Under the pieces are notes generated by a model. It worked only from the letters and a program-made list of their open reading frames with translations. It did no database searches and had not been told where the DNA came from. The position numbers were made by a program, and so were the translations under genes. From the NCBI GenBank assembly GCA_003220615.1, contig QHTB01000131.1, positions 33,244 through 97,243 of the forward strand: a stretch of 64,000 bases of DNA, in the 5' to 3' direction. Of this stretch, positions 36,679-47,355 are shown in pieces; position 1 is the stretch's first letter, and every line of letters begins with the position of its first letter. Source of the DNA: Candidatus Rokuibacteriota bacterium. GTDB taxonomy: Bacteria > Methylomirabilota > Methylomirabilia > Rokubacteriales > CSP1-6.

Positions 36679-37850
36679 AGCGCATCACGGTGCTCGGGGC
36701 GACCGGATCGATCGGGCTGCGCACGCTCGAGATCGTGTCCAGCTTCCCGGAGGAGTTCTCGGTGGCCGGCGTGGCCGCGCGCGGCACGACCGTCGAGCGG
36801 CTCGTCGACATCGCGCGGAAGTATGCGCCGCAGGCGATCGCGCTGCTCGAGCCGGAGGCGGTGGATCGGCTCGCCGCGCTCTTGCCCCGGCCGCGGCCCG
36901 AGCTGCTGGCGGGCGCCGACGGCCTCGTCGCGCTCACCCGCGACGTCCCGGCCGACGTCGTGGTCTCGGCGCTGGTGGGTGGCGCGGGCTTGCTGCCGAC
37001 GATGGCGGCGATCCGGGCCGGTCGCGCGGTGGCGCTCGCCAACAAGGAGACGCTCGTGATGGCGGGCCGGCTGATGACGACGGCCGCGCGACACCACGGC
37101 GTGCCGCTGCTCCCGGTGGACTCCGAGCACAGCGCGGTCTTCCAGTGCCTGTGCGGCCACAATCGCCGCGACGTCCACCGCATCCTGCTCACGGCGTCGG
37201 GCGGGCCGTTCCGCGAGCTGCCCAAGGAGCAGTTCGCCACGATCACCGTGGACGATGCGCTCCGCCATCCGACGTGGAAGATGGGCGCCAAGATCACGAT
37301 CGACTCGGCCACGTTGATGAACAAGGGCCTCGAGGTCATCGAGGCGCGCTGGCTCTTCGACGTCGCGCCCGAACAGGTCCAGATCGTCGTGCACCCGCAG
37401 TCGGTCGTGCACTCGATGGTCGAGTACATCGATGGCTCCGTCATCGCCCAACTCGGTGTCGCCGACATGGGCGTGCCCATCCTCTATGCGCTGACGTACC
37501 CTGAGCGGCGGCCCACCCCGGCCGCGCGCCTCGACCTCGCTCGGGTGGGCCAGCTCACCTTCTTCGAGCCGGATCCCGCGCGCTTCCCGTGCCTCCGGTT
37601 GGCCCGTCACGCCCTCGAGCAGGGCGGGGCGGCCCCGGTGGTGCTCAATGCTGCCAACGAGATCGCGGTCGCAGCCTTTCTCGATCGCCGCATCGCATTC
37701 ACGGACATTCCCGAACTCATCGAGGACGCGCTGGTCGACGTTCCGGCCGGCGAGCTCGAGTCCATCGAGGCCTGCGTCGCCATCGACGCCGAGACGCGCC
37801 GCCGCGTCGAGCGGGCGGTCGCCGCGCGGGCCGGAAGGAAGTCGCTGTGA
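36675..37850 (+). CDS. dxr: 1-deoxy-D-xylulose 5-phosphate reductoisomerase
   Basis: 391 residues. NADPH-binding GATGSIG at 8-14, A-N-K-E-T-L-V, metal/substrate motifs P-V-D-S-E-H-S-A, T-A-S-G-G-P-F, H-P-T-W-K-M-G and M-N-K-G-L-E-V-I-E-A-R identify Dxr. It is the committed step of the MEP isoprenoid pathway; ispG of the same pathway is two genes downstream and uppS, a user of its product, upstream. ATG 36675 overlaps cdsA by 4 nt (ATGA), and rseP overlaps its 3' end. Confidence 0.96.
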   Translation: MKRITVLGATGSIGLRTLEIVSSFPEEFSVAGVAARGTTVERLVDIARKYAPQAIALLEPEAVDRLAALLPRPRPELLAGADGLVALTRDVPADVVVSALVGGAGLLPTMAAIRAGRAVALANKETLVMAGRLMTTAARHHGVPLLPVDSEHSAVFQCLCGHNRRDVHRILLTASGGPFRELPKEQFATITVDDALRHPTWKMGAKITIDSATLMNKGLEVIEARWLFDVAPEQVQIVVHPQSVVHSMVEYIDGSVIAQLGVADMGVPILYALTYPERRPTPAARLDLARVGQLTFFEPDPARFPCLRLARHALEQGGAAPVVLNAANEIAVAAFLDRRIAFTDIPELIEDALVDVPAGELESIEACVAIDAETRRRVERAVAARAGRKSL

Positions 37851-39214
37851 CCACCGTCCTATCGTTCGTCGTCGTCATTGGCATCCTCATTCTCATCCAC
37901 GAGCTCGGCCACTTCCTGGTCGCCCGCTGGGTCGGCGTGGGCGTCGAGCGCTTCTCCATCGGCTTCGGTCCCGTGCTCCTTCGCTGGCGGGGCAAAGAAA
38001 CCGAGTACTGCTTGTCGGTCATTCCGATGGGCGGCTACGTGAAGATGATGGGCGAGGAGAATCCGCTCGAAGGGGGCGGGGGCGCGCTGGCCTACGATCC
38101 CGGCAAGGCCTTCGCGCTCAAGCCGTTGTGGGCGCGCTTCCTCATCGTCTTCGCGGGCCCGGGCATGAACTTCGTGCTGGCCGCCGTCATCTTCATGCTC
38201 GTGTTCGCGACGGTGGGCCGTCCGGTGTGGCCTCCCGTGATCGGTCGTGTCGCCGAAGGCACCCCCGCGGCCGAGGCGGGACTCAAGACGGGTGATCTGA
38301 TCGTCGCCGTCGATGGCCGGCCGGTCCGCCACTGGGAGGACATGGACGAGCTCGTCACCACGTCCCGCGGCCGACCGCTCAAGCTCACCATCAAGAGGGG
38401 TGGTGCCGAGCAGACCGTCACGGTGACACCACGCCTCGTCACCGTGCGCGATCCGATCTTCCGCGAGCCGAAAGAATCGTGGGAGCTCGGAGTGGGGCCG
38501 CAGCTCACACCACAGATCGGCTCGGTCACGGGCGGATCCGCGGCCGAGAAGGCCGGGCTGAAGCCGGGCGATCTCGTTCGCGCGGTCGCCGACCAGCCGG
38601 TCTTCACGCCGGAAGAGCTGATGCAGGCGATCCAGAAGCGGGCGGGCCAGACCTTCGAGGTCACGGTCGAGCGCGAGGGCCGCACGCTCCGGCTTCCGGT
38701 GACCGCCACCGTGGTCAAGGAGAAGGTGCCGGGCGGACAGGAGGCCGAAGTCGGGCGGATCGGCGTGGGCATCGTCACCCGCGCTGTCAGCTACGAAGCG
38801 TATTCGTTGCCGCGGGCCGTCTGGTACGGTGCGATGAAGACGTGGGAAATGACGGCGATCACGGTCAAAGGACTGTGGAAGATCGTCATCGGGGTGCTCG
38901 ATCGCTCGAACATCGGTGGCCCGATTCAGATCGCGGCCGAAGCCGGGCGGCAGTGGCGTGAAGGCCTGGCGTCCCTGACGTTGTTCACCGCGGTGATCAG
39001 CGTCAACCTCGCCGTCCTGAATCTATTACCGGTGCCGATGCTCGATGGCGGCCACCTGTTCTTCTTCGTCATCGAAGCCGTCCTGGGCCGCCCCCTGTCG
39101 CTCCGCAAGCGCGAGTGGGCCCAGCAGGTGGGCCTGGTGTTGCTGATGCTCTTGATGGTGTACGCGCTTTACAATGACTTGGTGCGTATCGATGCGTTCA
39201 GGTTCCTGAAATAG
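37847..39214 (+). CDS. rseP: RIP metalloprotease RseP (site-2 protease)
   Basis: 455 residues. Zinc motif HELGH at 18-22 in the first membrane helix; C-terminal N-L-L-P-V-P-M-L-D-G-G-H holds the third metal ligand. Two tandem PDZ domains (about 115-190 and 200-290; motifs E-G-T-P-A-A-E-A-G-L and G-S-A-A-E-K-A-G-L) lie between the membrane parts. It cleaves anti-sigma factors and signal-peptide remnants within the membrane. GTG 37847 overlaps the dxr stop. No rseA or sigma-E gene is nearby. Confidence 0.94.
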   Translation: MTTVLSFVVVIGILILIHELGHFLVARWVGVGVERFSIGFGPVLLRWRGKETEYCLSVIPMGGYVKMMGEENPLEGGGGALAYDPGKAFALKPLWARFLIVFAGPGMNFVLAAVIFMLVFATVGRPVWPPVIGRVAEGTPAAEAGLKTGDLIVAVDGRPVRHWEDMDELVTTSRGRPLKLTIKRGGAEQTVTVTPRLVTVRDPIFREPKESWELGVGPQLTPQIGSVTGGSAAEKAGLKPGDLVRAVADQPVFTPEELMQAIQKRAGQTFEVTVEREGRTLRLPVTATVVKEKVPGGQEAEVGRIGVGIVTRAVSYEAYSLPRAVWYGAMKTWEMTAITVKGLWKIVIGVLDRSNIGGPIQIAAEAGRQWREGLASLTLFTAVISVNLAVLNLLPVPMLDGGHLFFFVIEAVLGRPLSLRKREWAQQVGLVLLMLLMVYALYNDLVRIDAFRFLK

Positions 39215-39233
39215 GACGACCACGGACGAGGCC

Positions 39234-40325
39234 ATGATCACACGGCGCCAGACGAGACCGATCACGCTCGGCAAGCTCAAGGTGGGCGGCAACGCCCCGA
39301 TCACCGTACAGTCGATGACGAAGACCGACACGCGGGACGTCGAGGCGACGCTCCTGCAGATCTGGGCGCTGGAGGCCGCCGGCTGCGAGATCGTGCGCTG
39401 CGCAGTGCCGGTGCGCGAGGCGGCCGAGAAACTCGGCGAGATCAAGCGCCAGATCCGCATTCCGCTCGTCGCCGACATCCATTTCAACTACAAGCTGGCG
39501 CTCATCGCCCTCGACCAGGGCGTGGACGGGCTCCGGCTCAATCCCGGCAACATCGGCGGCAAGCGGTTCGTTCAGGAGGTCGTGAACCTCGCCAAGGAGC
39601 GCAAGATCCCGATCCGGATCGGCGTCAATGCCGGCTCCCTCGAGAAGGACCTGCTCGAGCAGCACGGTGGACCGACTGCGGATGGCATGGTGGAGTCGGC
39701 GCTCCGCCACATCCGCATCCTCGAAGAGTGCGGCTACCCCGAGATGAAGATTTCGCTCAAGGCGTCCGATCCGCTGATGATGATCGAGGCCTACCGCATG
39801 CTGGCCGACAAGGTCGAGTATGCCTTCCACCTCGGCGTGACCGAGGCCGGCACGCCCGGCGTCGGGACGATCAAGTCCGCCGTGGGCCTGGGCGCGCTCC
39901 TGTCGGAAGGCATCGGCGACACGATTCGCGTCTCGCTTTCCGCCGACCCGGTCGAAGAAGTACGCGTCGGCATCGACATCCTGAAATCGCTCGGACTGCG
40001 CAAGGGCGGGCTGACGTTCGTGGCGTGTCCGTCGTGCGGCCGCGCCGACGTCGATCTGGTGAAGCTCGCGCGCGAGGTCGAGGACGAATTCAAGGGGCTC
40101 AACGAGGAGATCCACATCGCCGTGATGGGATGCGAGGTCAACGGCCCTGGTGAGGCTCGCGCCGCCGACATCGGCGTGGCGGGTGGGCGCGGGATCGGGC
40201 TGATCTTCAAGAACGGCGAGGTCGTTCGCAAGGTCCCGGAGGCGGAGATCGTCCGGGCCATGCGCGAGGAAGTGAACAAGTTCCTGGCCGAGCGCAAAGC
40301 CGCTCAGCCGGCGGCGGCGGAGTAG
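39234..40325 (+). CDS. ispG: 4-hydroxy-3-methylbut-2-enyl diphosphate synthase (flavodoxin type)
   Basis: 363 residues. N-terminal TIM barrel (I-T-V-Q-S-M-T-K-T-D-T-R-D; R-L-N-P-G-N-I-G) and C-terminal [4Fe-4S] domain with Cys pair A-C-P-S-C-G-R and third Cys in M-G-C-E-V-N-G-P-G-E. It converts MEcPP to HMBPP, the penultimate MEP step, using reducing electrons. The compact two-domain form is the usual bacterial one. A thioredoxin-like ferredoxin gene follows by 3 bp and could be an electron carrier. It depends on Fe-S supply from the isc genes. Confidence 0.96.
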   Translation: MITRRQTRPITLGKLKVGGNAPITVQSMTKTDTRDVEATLLQIWALEAAGCEIVRCAVPVREAAEKLGEIKRQIRIPLVADIHFNYKLALIALDQGVDGLRLNPGNIGGKRFVQEVVNLAKERKIPIRIGVNAGSLEKDLLEQHGGPTADGMVESALRHIRILEECGYPEMKISLKASDPLMMIEAYRMLADKVEYAFHLGVTEAGTPGVGTIKSAVGLGALLSEGIGDTIRVSLSADPVEEVRVGIDILKSLGLRKGGLTFVACPSCGRADVDLVKLAREVEDEFKGLNEEIHIAVMGCEVNGPGEARAADIGVAGGRGIGLIFKNGEVVRKVPEAEIVRAMREEVNKFLAERKAAQPAAAE

Positions 40326-40328
40326 CGC

Positions 40329-40661
40329 ATGGGCCAATACCGCACACACGTGTTCGTCTGTACCGGTGGCGAGACGTGCCCGACCCAGGGTGACGTCGAG
40401 CAGTTCGTCAAACAGCTGCGGGGCGAGGCCCTCAAAGCCGGGCTCAAAGAGGACGTCCGCATCAACAAAGCCGGCTGCTTTTCGCAGTGCGGTCACGGCC
40501 CGATGATGGTCGTCTATCCCGACGACGTCTGGTATTCGGGCGTGCAGGCCTCCGACCTCCAGGAGATCTTCGAGTCCCACATCGTCCGGGGCGAGCCCGT
40601 CAAGCGGTTGCGCTACGAGCCTGGTGTGAAGGGCGCGAACAAGAAGCCCGGTACCCACTAG
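40329..40661 (+). CDS. Thioredoxin-like [2Fe-2S] ferredoxin
   Basis: 110 residues. Four cysteines in the pattern of thioredoxin-fold ferredoxins: H-V-F-V-C-T-G-G-E-T-C-P (Cys-x5-Cys) and N-K-A-G-C-F-S-Q-C-G-H-G-P (Cys-x3-Cys). The C-terminal strand V-V-Y-P-D-D-V-W-Y fits. It sits 3 bp after ispG, whose enzyme needs external electrons, so it is a plausible partner; this is an inference from position. proS starts 6 bp after its stop. Confidence 0.85.
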   Translation: MGQYRTHVFVCTGGETCPTQGDVEQFVKQLRGEALKAGLKEDVRINKAGCFSQCGHGPMMVVYPDDVWYSGVQASDLQEIFESHIVRGEPVKRLRYEPGVKGANKKPGTH

Positions 40662-40667
40662 AGCTGG

Positions 40668-42353
40668 ATGCGGCTCAGCAAGTCCCTCGTTCCCACCCTG
40701 AGGGAGGAGCCTGCCGAGGCGGAGGCGCTGAGCCACAAGCTCATGCTGCGGGCCGGACTCGTCCGGCAACTCGCGGCCGGCATCTACGTCTACCTTCCCC
40801 TCGGCCAGCGCGTCCTCGACAAGGTCAACGCGATCATCCGCGAAGAGATGAACGCGATCGGCGGGCAGGAGATCACCATGCCCGTGATGCACCCCGCCGA
40901 GATCTGGAAGCAGTCGGGGCGTTGGGACAACATTCCCGAGATGTTCAAGCTCAAGGACCGCAAGGGCGCCGACATGTGCCTGGGCATGACGCACGAAGAG
41001 GTCGTCGCCTGGCTGGCCGCTCGAGAGATCCGCTCCTACCGCGACCTGCCGCAGATCTGGTACCAGATCCAGACGAAGGAACGCGACGAGGCACGGCCGC
41101 GCTCGGGCGTGCTGCGAACGCGTGAGTTCCTGATGAAGGACTCCTACACGCTCGATCCCGACCTGGCCGCTCTCGACCGTTCGTACGCGGCGCACGAGTC
41201 GGCGTACCGCAAGATCTTCGAGCGCTGTGGACTCCGCTTTCACGTGGTTCAGTCCGACACGGGCATGATGGGTGGGCTCGGCTCCCACGAGTTCATGGCG
41301 CCGAGCGCCGCCGGCGAGGACGAGATCGCGCTCTGCGCCGGCTGCGACTACGCCGCCAACGTCGAGCTGGCCCGGGGCGTGCCGGCCGCTCCCGTGTTCC
41401 CGGCGGGAAGCCGCGAAGAGGTGGCAACGCCGAACGCGCGGACCATCGCCGAGGTCGCCGACTTCCTGAAGATCGATCCGCGGCTGACGATCAAGTCCCT
41501 GGTGTACGTGGCGACCTCGGGCCCGGTGCTCGTCCTCGTCCGGGGCGACCACACGATCCACGAGCGCAAGCTCGCGCGCGCGCTCGGGGAGGAGTTCCGA
41601 GCGGCGCATCCCGACGAGGTGCGCGGTGCGCTGGGCGCCCCCGTGGGCTCGGTTGGACCCGTCGGCGCCCGCGTGCCGATCCTGGCCGACGAGAGCCTGA
41701 AGGGTGGGGCATACGTCGTCGGCGCCAACCGCGAGGGGTTCCATCTCCGCGGCGTCGTCCCGGGCCGGGATTTCGACGCGCGGTTCGTGGATCTTCACAC
41801 GGTACAGGCGGGCGAAGCGTGCCCGCAGTGCGGCAAGCCGCTCGCCGTGGAACGGGTGATCGAGATCGGCAACATCTTCAAGCTGGGCACGAAGTACTCG
41901 GTGCCGCTCGGCGCCACGTATCTCGACGAGAGTGGTCAGCAGAAGCCGATCATCATGGGCAGCTACGGCATCGGCCCCGCCCGCATCGCCGCCGCGGCCG
42001 TCGAGCAGCAGGCCGATACCGATGGTATCGTCTGGCCGGCCGCCATCGCCCCGTACCTCGTGCACATCGTCGCGGTCAACGTGAAGGACCAGACGCAGGC
42101 GAAGGCCGCCGAGTCGCTCTACGCCCAGTGCCAGGAGCAGGGGCTCGAACCGTTGCTCGACGACCGCGACGAGCGGCCGGGCGTGAAGTTCAAGGACGCG
42201 GACCTGCTCGGTATGCCGATCCGCGTGACGATCGGCAACGCCTTCGTGAAGGAAGGTATCGTGGAGGTCCGGGCGCGGCGCTCGCGGGCCGAGCGGAAGG
42301 TGACTCAGCAGGCGGCAATCGCCGCGATCAAGGAGCTCTTGAGCTCGCGCTGA
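40668..42353 (+). CDS. proS: Prolyl-tRNA synthetase (bacterial type with editing domain)
   Basis: 561 residues. Class II motifs: R-A-G-L-V-R-Q-L-A-A-G-I-Y, motif 2 E-A-R-P-R-S-G-V-L-R-x-R-E-F-L-M-K-D-S-Y, motif 3 G-S-Y-G-I-G-P-A-R. Between motifs 2 and 3 the INS/YbaK-like editing domain is present (about 235-385, D-H-T-I-H-E-R-K-L and G-R-D-F-D). It charges tRNA-Pro and edits Ala mischarging. A strong terminator and a new promoter follow the stop, closing the operon that begins upstream of rpsB. Confidence 0.96.
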   Translation: MRLSKSLVPTLREEPAEAEALSHKLMLRAGLVRQLAAGIYVYLPLGQRVLDKVNAIIREEMNAIGGQEITMPVMHPAEIWKQSGRWDNIPEMFKLKDRKGADMCLGMTHEEVVAWLAAREIRSYRDLPQIWYQIQTKERDEARPRSGVLRTREFLMKDSYTLDPDLAALDRSYAAHESAYRKIFERCGLRFHVVQSDTGMMGGLGSHEFMAPSAAGEDEIALCAGCDYAANVELARGVPAAPVFPAGSREEVATPNARTIAEVADFLKIDPRLTIKSLVYVATSGPVLVLVRGDHTIHERKLARALGEEFRAAHPDEVRGALGAPVGSVGPVGARVPILADESLKGGAYVVGANREGFHLRGVVPGRDFDARFVDLHTVQAGEACPQCGKPLAVERVIEIGNIFKLGTKYSVPLGATYLDESGQQKPIIMGSYGIGPARIAAAAVEQQADTDGIVWPAAIAPYLVHIVAVNVKDQTQAKAAESLYAQCQEQGLEPLLDDRDERPGVKFKDADLLGMPIRVTIGNAFVKEGIVEVRARRSRAERKVTQQAAIAAIKELLSSR

Positions 42354-42355
42354 AC

Positions 42356-42384
42356 TTGCCTCCTCCGGGGTCACGTGCTAAAGT
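42356..42384 (+). promoter_or_regulatory. Probable promoter of the rimP-nusA-infB operon
   Basis: TTGCCT (42356-42361) with a 17 bp spacer to TAAAGT (42379-42384), beginning 2 bp after the proS stop. Predicted initiation at about 42391 lies within the left arm of the following terminator hairpin, so each new transcript would begin with that stem-loop. Confidence 0.5.
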
Positions 42385-42388
42385 CTTG

Positions 42389-42414
42389 AAAAACTGGGCC
42401 TTGCCCAGTTTTTT
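42389..42414 (+). terminator. Strong terminator between proS and rimP
   Basis: 11 bp stem AAAAACTGGGC (42389-42399)/GCCCAGTTTTT with a 3 nt loop and run of six T (42409-42414). The A-rich left arm also makes it usable in the opposite direction. It separates the rpsB-proS transcript from the rimP-nusA one. Confidence 0.9.
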
Positions 42415-42432
42415 ACTTTAGGCGGATCGGCG

Positions 42433-42900
42433 ATGCAGGACGAGGATCGGAGTTTCCGGATCGAAGAAGTCATTCAGCCGGTGCTCCGCGATTACGGCCT
42501 CGAGCTCGTGGAGCTCGAATGGCATGCACGCCGGCCGCGTTCGGTCCTGCGCGTCTTCGTGGACAAGCCGGGTGGTGTAGCAGTCGGCGATTGTGAGCGA
42601 GTCAGCCGTGAAGTCGGCGACCTGATCGACGTCGAGGGGCTGATCGAGGACGCCTACGATCTCGAGGTCTCGTCGCCGGGGCTGGATCGCTTGCTCCGGA
42701 GCGACCGCGAGTTTCGGTGGGCTGTGGGCAAGCTGGTGCGGCTGTGGCAAGCGGGCGGGCTGGAGACCCGCGGGCGCCTCGCCGATGTCACGGCCGAGCG
42801 CCTGGTGGTGGAGCGCGACGGTGAGCGGGTGGAGCTCCCGAGGGGAAGCGTGACCAAGGCCCGGCTCGACGCCGAGGTGCCGTGGCCGCGCCGAGGATGA
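42433..42900 (+). CDS. rimP: Ribosome maturation factor RimP
   Basis: 155 residues. I-x-P-V-L-R-D-Y-G-L-E-L-V-E-L-E, L-R-V-F-V-D-K-P-G-G-V-x-x-x-D-C, and E-V-S-S-P-G-L-D-R-L-L are diagnostic. It assists assembly of the 30S subunit. It leads the conserved nusA operon, 18 bp after the terminator. nusA begins 12 bp after the stop. The C-terminal SH3-like half is a little short but complete. Confidence 0.94.
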   Translation: MQDEDRSFRIEEVIQPVLRDYGLELVELEWHARRPRSVLRVFVDKPGGVAVGDCERVSREVGDLIDVEGLIEDAYDLEVSSPGLDRLLRSDREFRWAVGKLVRLWQAGGLETRGRLADVTAERLVVERDGERVELPRGSVTKARLDAEVPWPRRG

Positions 42901-42912
42901 CGGACGCCAACG

Positions 42913-44210
<1,298 letters not shown>

Positions 44211-44214
<4 letters not shown>

Positions 44215-44465
44215 GCGCAAGCGCGATCCCGTGGCGCACGTGCATCGGTTGCCGGAAGGTGAAGCCTCAGGCGGACTTGATGAGACTCGTCCGGGGGCCG
44301 GATGGGCGGGTCGAGATGGATCGGCGCGGGCCCGGACGCGGCGCGTACGTGTGTACGAGTGAAGAGTGTATCGGGCGCGCGCTCAAGGGCGGGCGCTTGG
44401 CGCAGGCATTCAGGAAGCCATGTGAAGCTGGCGAAAGCTTGACGAGATGGGTTCCCAGGAGGTGA
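44211..44465 (+). CDS. rnpM: RnpM/YlxR RNA-binding protein
   Basis: 84 residues. The YlxR signature is clear: I-P-W-R-T-C-I-G-C-R-K-V-K-P-Q-A-D-L-M-R, G-R-G-A-Y-V-C, E-E-C-I-G-R-A-L, with two Cys pairs. In Bacillus it is a nucleoid-associated/RNase P modulator. GTG 44211 overlaps nusA by 4 nt and gives the correct length; longer starts would run inside nusA. Order nusA-ylxR-infB is conserved in many phyla. Confidence 0.9.
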
Positions 44466-44472
44466 GGGGGCG

Positions 44473-47043
44473 GTGGCAGCGACAAAGATAAAAGTCATCG
44501 AGCTGGCCAAGGAGCTCGGCGTTACCAGTAAAGATCTCATGCTGGCCGCCGAGGAAATGGGAACCAAGGGCGTGCGGGCCATGACCCCCCTCGAAACCAC
44601 GCTCGCCAACGCGCTTCGCGTCAAGCTCGGCAAGGGACGCGACCTTCCCGAAGAGCCCAAGCCCAAGCGTCCCGCGCGTGCGAAGACGGCCGCGCCGGCC
44701 GAAGGCGATGCCGAGGGCGAGCTGAAGAAGGTGGCGCATCCACGGAAGAAGGCCACAGGCGAAGACGAGGCCGCGCCAGTCGAGGTGCGGCCGGCGGCGA
44801 CGATCGTGAAGCCGAAGCCCGCCGAGCCGACGGAAGCGCCGGAGCCACTCGCGCCAGTTGCCGAGGTCGTCGTCGAGACGAAGCCCCCGGTGGTCGTCCC
44901 GCCGCCGGTGCTGGAACCACCCGCACCTCCGAAGCCCGTGGGCACACCCGCGCCTCCGGTCGTCACTCCGCCGCCACCTGTCTCGCGGCCTGCGACGCCC
45001 CCGCGGCCCGAGCCCAAGATCGTGCCGTACCGGCCACTCGAGCGGCCGGCGGCGCCACCGCCGTCGCGGCCCGGACCGCGTCAGCCCTTCGCGCCGCCGC
45101 GCGTGGTGTCGGCACCTCCGCGTCCACCGGCGCCGCCTCGCGAGATCCGGCCGCCCCAGCCCGCGCGCGAGCCGGTACGGCCCGCGGCGGCAGCGGCGGT
45201 TGCCCCGCCGGAGATCACCACGCGTCCCGCCCCGACAGCCGAGCCCATGGTCGCGTCGCCCGCGGTCGCGACGATCGAGGCGCCGCCGGCAGATGTCAGG
45301 CGCGAGCTCGTCAAGGTCGGCGAGTCAGTGACCGTCGCCGAGCTGGCCGAGAAGATGCGCCGGAAGTCCGGTGAGGTGATCAAGGCGCTGCTCGAGCTCG
45401 GCGTCATGCGCATGGTGAACGACCTGCTCGATCCGACCGAAGCCAAGCTCGTCGGTGACAAGTTCGGTTTCGACGTCGAGATCCGCTCGGTCGAGGGCGA
45501 GGTCATCGAAGAGGAAGAGGCCGAGGGTGGCCAGCTGTCGCTGCGGCCGCCCGTCGTCACGGTCATGGGTCACGTCGACCACGGCAAGACGTCGCTCCTC
45601 GACGCCATCCGCAAGTCAAAGGTCGCCGAGAAGGAGTTCGGCGGCATTACGCAGCACATCGGGGCCTATCAGGTCGCGACGTCGCACGGCAAGGTCACCT
45701 TCCTCGACACGCCGGGTCACGAAGCGTTCACGGCCATGCGGGCTCGGGGTGCCCAGGCGACGGACATCGTCATCCTGGTCGTGGCCGCCGACGACGGCGT
45801 CATGCCGCAGACGGTGGAGGCCATCAACCATGCGCGGGCCGCCAATGTGCCGATCATCGTCGCGGTCAACAAGGTCGACAAGCCGGAGGCCGATCCGGAC
45901 CGCGTGAAGCGTGAGCTCTCCAATCACAATCTGGTGCCCGAAGACTGGGGCGGCCAGACGATCTACGTGCCGACCTCGGCCAAGAAGGGCACCGGAATCG
46001 AGCAGCTCCTCGAGATGTCGGCGCTGCAGGCCGAGATCCTCGAGCTCAAAGCCAACCCCAACCGCGCCGCCAAGGGTGTCGTCATCGAGAGCCGGCTCGA
46101 CCGGGGCCGCGGGCCGGTGGCGACGGTGCTCGTGCAGACGGGTACGTTGAAGGAGGGCGACGCCGTCGTGGTCGGCGCGAACTCGGGGCGTATTCGCGCC
46201 CTGCTCGATGCGGGCGGACGCAAGGTGAAGTCGGCCGGGCCGTCCGATCCGGTGGAGATCCTCGGCCTGAGCGGCGTGCCCTCGGCCGGCGACGTTCTCG
46301 TCGCGGTCTCCGACGAGCGCAAGGCGCGGCAGATCGCCACCATGCGCGCCGACAAGGAGAAGGCCAAGGTCAAGGCGGCCACCCGCATCACCCTCGAAGG
46401 CTTGCACCAGCAAATCAAGACAGGCGAGGTCAAGGAGCTGCGGCTCGTGCTCAAGGCCGACGTGCAGGGCTCGGTGGAAGCGCTCACCGAATCGCTGGAG
46501 CGGTTATCGACCGAGGAGGTCAAGCTCAAGGTGATTCACTCCTCGGTCGGCGCCATCATCGAGAGCGACGTCATGCTGGCCTCGGCGTCGAACGCCATCG
46601 TGCTCGGCTTCAACGTGAAACCCGAGGCGAAGGCGGCCCAGCAGGCTCAGGCCAACGGCGTCGACGTGCGGATGTACAACGTGATCTACGAGGCGATCAA
46701 CGACGTGAGGGCCGCGTTGGCCGGCATGCTCGCGCCCGAGATCCGGGAGACGCTGCTCGGCCGGGCCCTCGTGCGGCAGATCTTCGTCATCTCGAAGCTC
46801 GGCCCGATCGCCGGATCGTACGTCCAGGAGGGCAAGTTTGTCCGTACCGCCAAGGTGCGCGTACGCCGCGGCGACTCGGTCGTGGGAACGGGCACGGTCG
46901 GATCGCTCAAGCGCTTCAAGGACGACGTGCGCGAGGTGCTGGCCGGTCTCGAGTGCGGCATCGGCGTGGACGGCGTCAACGGAGTGCAGGCGGGGGACCT
47001 TCTCGAGGCCTTCACGACCGAGGAAGTCGCGCGGACGCTCTGA
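44473..47043 (+). CDS. infB: Translation initiation factor IF-2
   Basis: 856 residues. N-terminal IF2-N helices (1-55), then an about 200-residue linker very rich in Pro, Ala and Lys (85-280), a second IF2-N-like helix segment ([11 protein letters not shown]), GTPase domain from about 360 with G1 [13 protein letters not shown] and N-K-V-D, then domains II-IV ending in [14 protein letters not shown]-2 brings initiator tRNA to the 30S subunit. GTG 44473 with GAGGGGG upstream is the start. The long proline-rich linker is variable between species. Confidence 0.96.
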   Translation: MAATKIKVIELAKELGVTSKDLMLAAEEMGTKGVRAMTPLETTLANALRVKLGKGRDLPEEPKPKRPARAKTAAPAEGDAEGELKKVAHPRKKATGEDEAAPVEVRPAATIVKPKPAEPTEAPEPLAPVAEVVVETKPPVVVPPPVLEPPAPPKPVGTPAPPVVTPPPPVSRPATPPRPEPKIVPYRPLERPAAPPPSRPGPRQPFAPPRVVSAPPRPPAPPREIRPPQPAREPVRPAAAAAVAPPEITTRPAPTAEPMVASPAVATIEAPPADVRRELVKVGESVTVAELAEKMRRKSGEVIKALLELGVMRMVNDLLDPTEAKLVGDKFGFDVEIRSVEGEVIEEEEAEGGQLSLRPPVVTVMGHVDHGKTSLLDAIRKSKVAEKEFGGITQHIGAYQVATSHGKVTFLDTPGHEAFTAMRARGAQATDIVILVVAADDGVMPQTVEAINHARAANVPIIVAVNKVDKPEADPDRVKRELSNHNLVPEDWGGQTIYVPTSAKKGTGIEQLLEMSALQAEILELKANPNRAAKGVVIESRLDRGRGPVATVLVQTGTLKEGDAVVVGANSGRIRALLDAGGRKVKSAGPSDPVEILGLSGVPSAGDVLVAVSDERKARQIATMRADKEKAKVKAATRITLEGLHQQIKTGEVKELRLVLKADVQGSVEALTESLERLSTEEVKLKVIHSSVGAIIESDVMLASASNAIVLGFNVKPEAKAAQQAQANGVDVRMYNVIYEAINDVRAALAGMLAPEIRETLLGRALVRQIFVISKLGPIAGSYVQEGKFVRTAKVRVRRGDSVVGTGTVGSLKRFKDDVREVLAGLECGIGVDGVNGVQAGDLLEAFTTEEVARTL

Positions 47044-47064
47044 GCGTCGCGCCCAGCGTCGCTC

Positions 47065-47355
47065 ATGTCGGTCGCGCGGGTCGCCCTCGGCACGATCGAG
47101 CTGCACCTACCCGCCGTGGATTCCCTCAAAGGCAAGCGCCACGTGATCAAGGGCCTCAAGGAGAAGGTGCGGGCCAAGTTCGAGGTGGCGGTGGCCGAGG
47201 TCGACCATCAGGACACCTGGCAGCGCGCCACCCTCGCGGTGGCCTACGTGTCCCACGATTCACGGCACGCCAACGAGGTCGTCTCCAAGGCCATGAACTT
47301 CATCGAGGGCAACGTGGACGGCACCGTCATCGACGTGGCGGTGGAGATCCTCTGA
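47065..47355 (+). CDS. DUF503 (YlxP-like) small protein
   Basis: 96 residues: L-H-L-P-x-V-D-S-L-K-G-K-R-H-V-I-K-G-L-K-E-K-V-R-A-K-F and V-A-E-V-D-H-Q-D-T-W-Q-R are the DUF503 signature; YlxP of Bacillus sits in the same place between infB and rbfA. The fold is ferredoxin-like. Its role is thought to relate to ribosome assembly or translation, but is not settled. The stop overlaps the rbfA start by one base. Confidence 0.92.
   Translation: MSVARVALGTIELHLPAVDSLKGKRHVIKGLKEKVRAKFEVAVAEVDHQDTWQRATLAVAYVSHDSRHANEVVSKAMNFIEGNVDGTVIDVAVEIL

Noticed and set aside
39198..42374. A 1058-codon open frame on the minus strand opposite ispG and proS
   Set aside because: High-GC shadow frame. It is exactly antisense to well-identified genes, has no family motif or ribosome site, and its composition (His, Arg, Asp, Leu) is that of a mirror of codon-biased coding DNA.
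44860..45290. Repetitive-looking stretch in infB
   Set aside because: It is the normal Pro/Ala-rich linker of IF-2; low complexity in protein and DNA, not a mobile or tandem repeat.
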